A stretch of DNA of 50,925 nt from positions 1-50,925 of the forward strand of contig CAUZEA010000036.1 of the NCBI GenBank assembly GCA_963578605.1. Direction: 5' to 3'. The DNA comes from JAKVCB01 sp963578605. GTDB lineage: Bacteria > Planctomycetota > Planctomycetia > Pirellulales > Lacipirellulaceae. The position numbers were made by a program, and so were the translations under genes. The notes under the pieces are model-generated. The model worked only from the letters and a program-made list of their open reading frames with translations. It did not search any database and was not told the DNA's origin. This document shows positions 17,870-23,457 of the stretch, one piece after another (the stretch's first letter is position 1; each line of letters starts with the position of its first letter).

Positions 17870-18694
17870 ATGTTCACCAAAGATCAAATGGAACAATATG
17901 AGCGCGACGGATTCGTGATTGTCGAGCGCCTGTTCGATGAAGAGGAGGCGGACTTGTTGCTGAAGATCGCCTCCAGTGACGAATCACTTGAAGGTCCCGC
18001 GAAGGACGCCACAGAACTCGATCTAAGCCGCAAGTTTTCGGCGAAGGTCCTGTCGTTGGGTGACGGTGAGGGTGGTGAGTCGAAGTTCTGGGTCGACGAC
18101 AATATCGGTGATGATTACTACAGCGCAATTGCCCGCTGCCGACGCGTCGTTAATGGGATCGAGGACATTCTCGGAGGCGAGGCCTACCACTGGCATCACA
18201 AGATGATGCTGAAATCCGCACACACTGGCGGTGCGTTCATGTGGCATCAGGATTTTGGGTACTGGCATAACACCGGACACTGCCTGTTCCCGTTTATGGC
18301 AAGTTGTATGATTGCAGTGAACCGGACGACCAAAGCTAATGGCTGTCTGCAAGTTTTGGCCGGGTCGCACCAGATTGGCCTGATCGATCATCAGCGCGTC
18401 GACGGCCAGGCGACGGCTGACCCTGATCGCGTCAATGCCGCGGTCGAACGTTTGCCACTGGTTTACCTCGAGCTCGATCCGGGGTCGGCGGTCTTCTTCC
18501 ACTGCAACCTTTTGCACCGCTCCGAGGCCAATCGGAGCGACCATCCCCGCTGGACGCTCATCTGTTGCTATAACGCAGCCCGCAACGACCCATACCGCGA
18601 TTCGCACCATCCGCGATATGCCCCGCTCAGCAGGCTCGAAGATGAAAAGGTGGTGCAGGTTGGGCGACGACAGTGGGAAGGGGTGGCGACATAG
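17870..18694 (+). CDS. Phytanoyl-CoA dioxygenase (PhyH) family protein, second type
   Basis: This 274-residue protein has the PhyH core: start MFTKDQMEQYERDGFVIVER, metal motif MWHQDFGYW (His126, Asp128), MIAVNRTTKANGCL, AGSHQIG, and distal HCNLLHRSEANRSDHPRW (His216). A non-haem Fe(II)/2-oxoglutarate oxygenase of unknown substrate is likely. I chose ATG 17870 because upstream in-frame sequence is antisense to the GH127 promoter side and does not match the family. It is divergent from the GH127-like operon (227 bases between starts), so joint regulation is plausible. Its last ~53 codons are duplicated in inverted orientation at 22962-23123. Confidence 0.9.
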   Translation: MFTKDQMEQYERDGFVIVERLFDEEEADLLLKIASSDESLEGPAKDATELDLSRKFSAKVLSLGDGEGGESKFWVDDNIGDDYYSAIARCRRVVNGIEDILGGEAYHWHHKMMLKSAHTGGAFMWHQDFGYWHNTGHCLFPFMASCMIAVNRTTKANGCLQVLAGSHQIGLIDHQRVDGQATADPDRVNAAVERLPLVYLELDPGSAVFFHCNLLHRSEANRSDHPRWTLICCYNAARNDPYRDSHHPRYAPLSRLEDEKVVQVGRRQWEGVAT

Positions 18695-18734
18695 CGGTTG
18701 CATCAGTCCTGAAAACCACCAAAGAGCATCGTCG

Positions 18735-18762
18735 CGCTCCGGTTGTCCACGCGGATTGACAC
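18735..18762 (-). repeat. 28-bp repeated element, copy a
   Basis: A 28-base sequence with core CCGGTTGTCC occurs here, in the same orientation at 23117-23144 (26 of 28 matching), and reversed at 22893-22920. Copy at 23117 lies outside the region where the two arms align collinearly, so it is a separate occurrence. Confidence 0.75.
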
Positions 18763-19135
18763 GCCCTGGGAATAGTATACATATGTTGCTTGCCTAGAGC
18801 CTCCGCTACACCACGCCAGACTGGCTCGCGTCGCTGCGACAACAACTCCCAAGTCCTGATGGTCTGTTCGTCCTCCCAGACCGCGGCGCATGGCGGCGTT
18901 CTAAACCGTGCGGTCGATCGACGGCAACCGCTCGAACAGTTGTCAGCATCTGGCATAACACTATCCGACAGCCAAGCTGAGAAGCTGTTACCAACTGCAG
19001 CGCCGATCCGTGAAGGCTCAGTAGAAGCTCCGCCCTCCCAATCTGAGGACTTGAATGCAATCAGTCGTCACTCCCGCCATCTGCCGCGAAGATCTCTTTC
19101 GGGGATCGTCTCGGTGAACTCTGCGCGTGAAAACG

Positions 19136-19165
19136 GACCGAGCTGAAGTTCACACAGAGGCGCAG
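19136..19165 (-). repeat. 30-bp repeated element, left-arm copy
   Basis: This 30-base sequence (reverse complement begins CTGCGCCTCTGTGTGAACTT) also occurs at 22487-22516 in the right arm and, diverged at about five positions, at 20705-20734 just upstream of the ceramidase-like gene. It therefore lies close to both ends of that gene. Confidence 0.7.
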
Positions 19166-19176
19166 CGGCCGTGTCC

Positions 19177-20598
19177 CTACGTATTTGCCAACTCAGCCAT
19201 CTCGTCCACAAGTCGCAGGGCGTTGCCGGGAGCCCAGCGTGCCGGCTGGAAGGGCGTGAAGTGATATCCGCCCCGCGCAACTTCCTCGGCCGGACCGATA
19301 TAGGGAGACATGCCTCCTCCGGTGAAGCAGACGGGAAAGGTGTAACGGTGTCGGCTGAGGCGTTTGATTTCCAATCCGAGTTGGACGAACAGTTGCAGCG
19401 GGTTGAGGATCAACGCGATCTCGTTCCAGCGAAACATCTGCAGTTCCAGCGACAACGGCTCAAAGATCTGTCCGGAGCGGCCGCGCACCTGCTCGGTGAG
19501 CATCATTCTCCGCTCGACAACCCGGCGGCGGGCGTCCCGATCAAAGCCCGGGGGAAGGTTAACCGTGTGCGGCCCATAACCCAGCCATACGTCGTCCAGA
19601 TTGCGATCGAGGCCTTCCAGGAAGTCGCGACAGAACGCGATTTCTTCGTCTAGCTCTTCCACGGTTGGTATCGGGCTGTGCTCGAGATAGGATGACCTCG
19701 ATGCGTAGGCAGATTGCACCTTGTCCGTGGTCCGGATGCTGTCCAACACGTGCAGCACTTCGTCGGCCAGGACTTCACCGTGCCGGCGGGCATGATCCAG
19801 ACTTCCGAAGATGTTGTTGATGTTGACGGCGCCGGCTGCGCCCTGGCAAAACATCGGCGTCGCGCCCAGCACTTCGCTCTGAATCTTTTTCATCGTGTAA
19901 CCGACGAAGTCCGGGCTGACATGCGGTGGTTCGATCTCGATGGCGGGGTGGGCTGTGTAATGGACGAGCACGATCTTGGGGCTCCCATCGAGGCGGTCGA
20001 TGCGGACCACGCCGACCTGGGGGTCAATCGGCCCCGAGGCCAGCCGCGCCTCCAGGTGGTCCCGTGAATGCTTGATGCCGCCGATATGTTTCGCATCGAC
20101 GCCGAGCGATGCCGCGTTCTCGGCAGTGATCGGTGTCCGCTCGTAATAGCAAAGCTCACTGCAGTAGCCGTGCGTCGCGCCGATGGCGACCGGTGCGAGG
20201 TCGGCGGCGGCATCCTCGGCGGATTGAACCAACTGCGACGCGATCCACGCTCCGTACGGTTCGTCTTCGCCGTACGGCGGTGCTGAATGTGTGTGGCTGG
20301 CGGTGACAGCGATTTGCGCGTCTTCGAACCCGGCCGTGCGGCCCAACTGCTCGCGCACACGGTTCACCAACCAGTTCTCAATCGTGATCAGGTCCGCCGT
20401 GATCAGAACCAGCAAGTGGTCGTCCTGGCGCGTGACCAGAGTCCGGGTGAAAATTGGCTCGGCGACACCTTCGGTGAAAGAATGGGACCGGTACCCGTCT
20501 GCCGACCCTCGGCCGAGCGCACCGCGGCGGGCCCGGAACCAGCTCTCGTCGGGTGATATTGACCGAATGGCCGCCCCGGCCTCGAAGTTCCCCACCAC
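19177..20598 (-). CDS. Neutral/alkaline ceramidase-like protein
   Basis: This 473-residue protein resembles the N-terminal catalytic domain of neutral/alkaline non-lysosomal ceramidases. Supporting motifs are AGAAIRSISP near the start, TASHTHSAPPYGED (residues 99-112, with His102 and His104), VLVHYTAHPAI and FCQGAAGAVN. True ceramidases hydrolyse the amide bond of ceramide with one zinc ion; in planctomycetes such proteins are widespread and their substrates untested. No signal peptide is visible from ATG 20598, unlike secreted ceramidases, and the C-terminal immunoglobulin-like domain is absent (473 residues against about 650). Its final codons lie in the left arm of the inverted repeat. It is convergent with the PhyH gene and divergent from the molybdoenzyme gene. 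Confidence 0.75.
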   Translation of the reverse strand: MVGNFEAGAAIRSISPDESWFRARRGALGRGSADGYRSHSFTEGVAEPIFTRTLVTRQDDHLLVLITADLITIENWLVNRVREQLGRTAGFEDAQIAVTASHTHSAPPYGEDEPYGAWIASQLVQSAEDAAADLAPVAIGATHGYCSELCYYERTPITAENAASLGVDAKHIGGIKHSRDHLEARLASGPIDPQVGVVRIDRLDGSPKIVLVHYTAHPAIEIEPPHVSPDFVGYTMKKIQSEVLGATPMFCQGAAGAVNINNIFGSLDHARRHGEVLADEVLHVLDSIRTTDKVQSAYASRSSYLEHSPIPTVEELDEEIAFCRDFLEGLDRNLDDVWLGYGPHTVNLPPGFDRDARRRVVERRMMLTEQVRGRSGQIFEPLSLELQMFRWNEIALILNPLQLFVQLGLEIKRLSRHRYTFPVCFTGGGMSPYIGPAEEVARGGYHFTPFQPARWAPGNALRLVDEMAELANT

Positions 20599-20704
20599 TC
20601 GTCCTCCTGGTTTTGATTTGTCGCGTCAGTTTTCAAACGCCTAGTGTGCGGCACGGTAGAGCACTAGACAAGCTCCCACCTGGATCTCTCTGCGGACGAC
20701 GTCT

Positions 20705-20734
20705 CTGCGCCTCTACGTGAACTTCGACCCGGTC
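20705..20734 (+). repeat. 30-bp repeated element, diverged third copy
   Basis: About 25 of 30 bases match the copies at 19136-19165 and 22487-22516. It sits 107 bases upstream of the ceramidase-like start codon, outside both arms. Confidence 0.6.
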
Positions 20735-20834
20735 TTGACCTGCTGTCGTTGCCAAAATCTCTATCCGTGATTCTGGACTTATAAATCATGCATAATTCTA
20801 CCACACAGTCAGCAAGTTTTCATCCGCTGCGGGA

Positions 20835-20888
20835 GGGTGTTAGGATATTGGAATCGCCAGTCGCCCCGATTCATCTTTCCTAACACCC
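20835..20888. promoter_or_regulatory. 11-bp perfect inverted repeat upstream of the molybdoenzyme gene
   Basis: GGGTGTTAGGA (20835-20845) and TCCTAACACCC (20878-20888) are perfect reverse complements 32 bases apart. The element lies in the 367-base divergent region between the ceramidase-like and sulfite-oxidase-like genes. It could be two half-sites of a looped operator or an RNA hairpin; no T-run follows, so a terminator is less likely. Confidence 0.5.
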
Positions 20889-20965
20889 CATCGCTCGGGG
20901 TTGTTAAAAACACCCAATGCGTCCTCTCATGAATCGCACTTGGATCGCAAAGGAAAACCCTCTTC

Positions 20966-22168
20966 ATGCAACCTCCATCACTTCCTGGGAAATATCTCGA
21001 TCGGCGTCACTGGTTGGGTTTAGCGACGGCCAGCGCAACCGTGGGGCTGATCAACCAACCCCGGATGTTTGCCGGACAGCAAGACACGGACAGCAAACAG
21101 TTGATTGTTCGCGGCGCAACTCCCATGAACGCCGAGCCCGCATTGAGCAAGCTGGTCCAATCGTGGGAAACTCCCATCAAGCACTTTTACGTTCGTAGCC
21201 ATGCTCCCGTGCCGAAGGTCGATTTGGATTCGTTCCGGATAACGGTCGAGGGAATGGTTCAACGAAAGATGAGCCTGTCGATCGCTGAAATAACGGACCG
21301 TTTTCCCGCCACCGAGATCACTGCCACCATGACGTGCGCCGGGAACCGGCGCAGCGAACATAGCCGTGTCAAAAAAGTCGGCGGTGTCCAGTGGGCAGCT
21401 GGGCCGATTGGAAATGCCCGGTGGGGCGGCGTACGGCTGGCTGACGTGCTGCAGTTGGCCGGATTGCAGGAGGGAGCAAAACATGTCTGGTTCGAAAGTA
21501 TTGACCAGGTGAAAAAGGACAATCGAACATTTCCGTTCGGGGCATCTATTCCGGTGAAAAAGAGCCTGGAGAAGACCCGGTTCGGCAACGGCACGTTGCT
21601 GGCGACCACCATGAATGGCAGGCCGTTACCGCCTGGCCATGGCTACCCGATCCGAACGGTGGTTCCGGGGTACGTGGGAGCTCGCAGCGTTAAATGGCTC
21701 GGCCGCATTGTGGTCAGTGATCGTCCTTCGCCAAACCATTACGTTGCCAATGCCTACAAACTGGTCACCAACGGTGACCAGGACGAATGGGCCGCCGCAC
21801 AACCGATTTACAAGTTCCCGATTAACTCGGCGATCTGCAATCCTCCGGCAGATGCCAAGCTGCCCAGCGGAAAAATCACCGTCTCCGGCTATGCCCTGCC
21901 GCCGGGAGATCCGGGGCGGACGATTGATCGCGTTGAAATTTCCACCGATGGGGGCACGACCTGGCAACGCACGAAATTACTTTCACCTCGGCGGGAATAT
22001 TGCTGGTCCCTTTGGAAAGCGAAAATCGCTGTGAATACCATGACGGATCAATTGATCCTCCGGGCCATCGATTCGGCGGGTGCCGTCCAACCGGAAACGG
22101 TCGACTGGAACCTGAAAGGATATCTCTACAACGCCTGGTATCAGACACCGGTTCAGGTCGGTTCGTGA
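20966..22168 (+). CDS. Sulfite-oxidase-family molybdopterin enzyme with Tat signal
   Basis: This 400-residue protein has the sulfite oxidase fold: molybdenum-cofactor domain with the metal-ligating cysteine in TMTCAGNRRSE (Cys124), PPGHGYPIRTVVPGYVGARSVKWL, and a dimerisation domain with SGYALPPG and VEISTDGGTTWQ. The N-terminus carries a twin-arginine signal (DRRHWLGLA, residues 12-20), so it is exported folded. The reaction is probably oxidation of sulfite or reduction/oxidation of a related substrate outside the cytoplasm. No haem domain is present, so an external electron acceptor such as a cytochrome c is needed. AAAGGAAAA precedes ATG 20966. It lies inside the region bounded by the inverted repeat and next to a PSCyt1 remnant. 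Confidence 0.9.
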   Translation: MQPPSLPGKYLDRRHWLGLATASATVGLINQPRMFAGQQDTDSKQLIVRGATPMNAEPALSKLVQSWETPIKHFYVRSHAPVPKVDLDSFRITVEGMVQRKMSLSIAEITDRFPATEITATMTCAGNRRSEHSRVKKVGGVQWAAGPIGNARWGGVRLADVLQLAGLQEGAKHVWFESIDQVKKDNRTFPFGASIPVKKSLEKTRFGNGTLLATTMNGRPLPPGHGYPIRTVVPGYVGARSVKWLGRIVVSDRPSPNHYVANAYKLVTNGDQDEWAAAQPIYKFPINSAICNPPADAKLPSGKITVSGYALPPGDPGRTIDRVEISTDGGTTWQRTKLLSPRREYCWSLWKAKIAVNTMTDQLILRAIDSAGAVQPETVDWNLKGYLYNAWYQTPVQVGS

Positions 22169-22304
22169 TATCGAGCTCAACCCCAAGCACCAGCTCGCGA
22201 GGAATCGCGCCACGGCATGATCAACTGCACGTCCGGGGGCTGGAAGGCATGAATGCGGTCTATCCGGTCAAAGACGGACAGCCGCTGGAACCCGACATGC
22301 CTAT

Positions 22305-22420
22305 CAGTAGGCGCAGGTCGGCCTCGCGATGCGACGCGTCCGATCCGTGGCAAGCAAAGCAGTTCTCCGCCAGGATCGGTCGAATATGCTCGTTGAACGT
22401 CACCGGCTCCGCCGCGCCGG
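22305..22420 (-). pseudogene. Fragment of a planctomycete cytochrome c (PSCyt1) domain
   Basis: Read on the minus strand the frame gives FNEHIRPILAENCFACHGSD followed by ASHREADLRL, the haem-binding CxxCH start of the PSCyt1 domain found at the N-terminus of planctomycete PSD1 proteins. There is no start codon or continuation: a stop lies a few codons upstream, and downstream similarity is lost within about ten codons, ending at a stop near 22270. The upstream side abuts the right arm of the inverted repeat (22433). It is a remnant of a gene of about 2-3 kb cut on both sides. Confidence 0.8.
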
Positions 22421-22486
22421 TTCACGCGCCGACCTGCGACTTGTGGACGAGATGGCTGAGTTGGCAAATACGTAGGGACACGGCCG

Positions 22487-22516
22487 CTGCGCCTCTGTGT
22501 GAACTTCAACTCGGTC
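22487..22516 (+). repeat. 30-bp repeated element, right-arm copy
   Basis: Near-identical reverse complement of 19136-19165 and about 25/30 identical to 20705-20734. Confidence 0.7.
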
Positions 22517-22892
22517 CGTTTTCACGCGCAGAGTTCACCGAGACGATCCCCGAAAGAGATCTTCGCGGCAGATGGCGGGAGTAACGACTGATTGCATTCA
22601 AGTCCTCAGATTGGGAGGGCGGAGCTCCTACTGAGCCTTCACGGATCGGCACTGCAGTTGGTAACAGCTTCTCAGCTTGGCTGTCGGATAGTGTTATGCC
22701 AGATGCTGACGACTGTTCGAGCGGTTGCCGTCGATCGACCGCACGGTTTGGAACGCCGCCATGCGCCGCGGCCTGGGAGGACGAGCAGACCATCAGGACA
22801 TGGGAGTTGTTGTCGCAGCGACGCGAGCCGGTCTGGTGGCGTGATGTAGCGGAGGCTCTAGGCAAGCAACATATGTATACTATTCCCAGGGC

Positions 22893-22920
22893 GTGGCAAT
22901 CCGCGTGGACAACCGGAGCG
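22893..22920 (+). repeat. 28-bp repeated element, copy b
   Basis: Right-arm counterpart of 18735-18762. With copy c (23117-23144), which is in the opposite orientation, it forms an inverted pair about 200 bases apart around the PhyH remnant. Confidence 0.75.
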
Positions 22921-22961
22921 CGACGATTCTGTTGCGTGGTTTTCTCACTTTGGCCCAACCG

Positions 22962-23123
22962 CTAAGTCGCCAACCATTCCCGCTGTCGTCGCCCAACCTG
23001 CACCACCTGCTTGTCTTCGAGCCTGCTGAGCGGGGTATATCGCGGATGGTGCGAATCGCGGTATGGATCGTTGCGGGCTGCGTTATAGCAACAGATGAGC
23101 GTCCAGCGGGGATGGTCGCTCCG
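22962..23123 (-). pseudogene. 3' fragment of the PhyH gene
   Basis: The minus strand encodes NRSDHPRWTLICCYNAARND and continues to REWLAT and a stop, matching the C-terminus of the PhyH protein at 17870-18694 with a few changes (for example RYTPL for RYAPL, DKQVVQV for DEKVVQV). The first ~220 codons including the iron site are absent. An ATG-like start at 23144 is in frame but leads only through the 28-bp element, so it is not taken as a gene. Confidence 0.85.
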
Positions 23124-23144
23124 GTTGTCCGCGCGGATCGACAC
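23117..23144 (-). repeat. 28-bp repeated element, copy c
   Basis: Matches 18735-18762 at 26 of 28 bases in the same orientation. It sits at the outer edge of the right arm, exactly where homology to the PhyH gene stops. Confidence 0.75.
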
Positions 23145-23246
23145 TCAGAAGGATTTGAGCCGGTGTTCCGACATCTCCCTTTGACGTTCGCTCGTCCTCG
23201 TGGCCAGGTGTTTTGAGAAACGCCTGTTTTTGAAATAGCGGTGGGC

Positions 23247-23265
23247 GAAGATTCGATGAATCTTC
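23247..23265. promoter_or_regulatory. 19-bp palindrome, possible operator
   Basis: GAAGATTC-GAT-GAATCTTC is a perfect 8-bp inverted repeat with a 3-base centre, about 100-200 bases upstream of the start of cassette copy B. The size and symmetry suit a dimeric repressor such as LacI- or GntR-type regulators. I see no equivalent upstream of copies A or C. Confidence 0.45.
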
Positions 23266-23367
23266 TCGAATTTGATCCGATCGTCTGATACCCTGTACTC
23301 ATGGCTCAACGAATTAGGCAGCACCGCAAACATGTTTGTAGAAATCCTCTCGACTGGAGGCAATACG

Positions 23368-23457
23368 ATGGTGGGTCCATTCATCCGGGGCTCCCTCGTT
23401 GTCCGCCCGCTTGCCCGACAGGACCAGAAGTGCTTCAAGCCACTTTGCGACAGATAG
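23368..23457 (+). CDS. Possible 29-codon upstream leader ORF
   Basis: CTGGAGG (23354-23360) lies 7 nt before ATG 23368, the best ribosome site in the region. It serves a 29-residue frame beginning MVGPFIRGSLVV that ends at TAG 23455-23457, overlapping the TTG (23445) where the signal peptide of the next protein begins in another frame. It may be a leader that couples translation to the downstream gene. Alternatively it marks a frameshift that once joined the two frames. No homologue is recognised. Confidence 0.35.
   Translation: MVGPFIRGSLVVRPLARQDQKCFKPLCDR

Larger units (their letters stand above)
18533..19219. repeat. Left arm of a ~690-bp imperfect inverted repeat
   Basis: This arm runs from codon ~222 of the PhyH gene, across the whole intergenic region, to the last ~14 codons of the ceramidase-like gene. 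Its reverse complement recurs at 22433-23123. By eye a 220-base stretch around 18936-19140 has about four mismatches to the other arm. The arm's 480-base intergenic part (18695-19176) holds no gene I recognise. Confidence 0.9.
22433..23123. repeat. Right arm of the ~690-bp imperfect inverted repeat
   Basis: Reverse complement of 18533-19219. It holds, on the minus strand, the last ~53 codons and stop of the PhyH gene and, at its left end, the last ~14 codons of the ceramidase-like gene. Both genes are complete only at the left location, so this arm is the derived copy. A 3-base difference occurs near 22842. Confidence 0.9.

Noticed and set aside
18790..19146. Short frames in the intergenic part of the inverted repeat
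   Set aside because: They exist in both arms in several frames without ribosome sites or recognisable motifs.
22000..22584. 194-codon frame spanning the end of the molybdoenzyme gene
   Set aside because: It is out of frame with the molybdoenzyme, and crosses the break point of the inverted repeat.
18533..23123. Composite transposon with the inverted repeat as its ends
   Set aside because: No transposase is encoded in the arms or between them, the arms end inside coding sequences, and no target duplication is visible. A copy-and-invert duplication explains it better.
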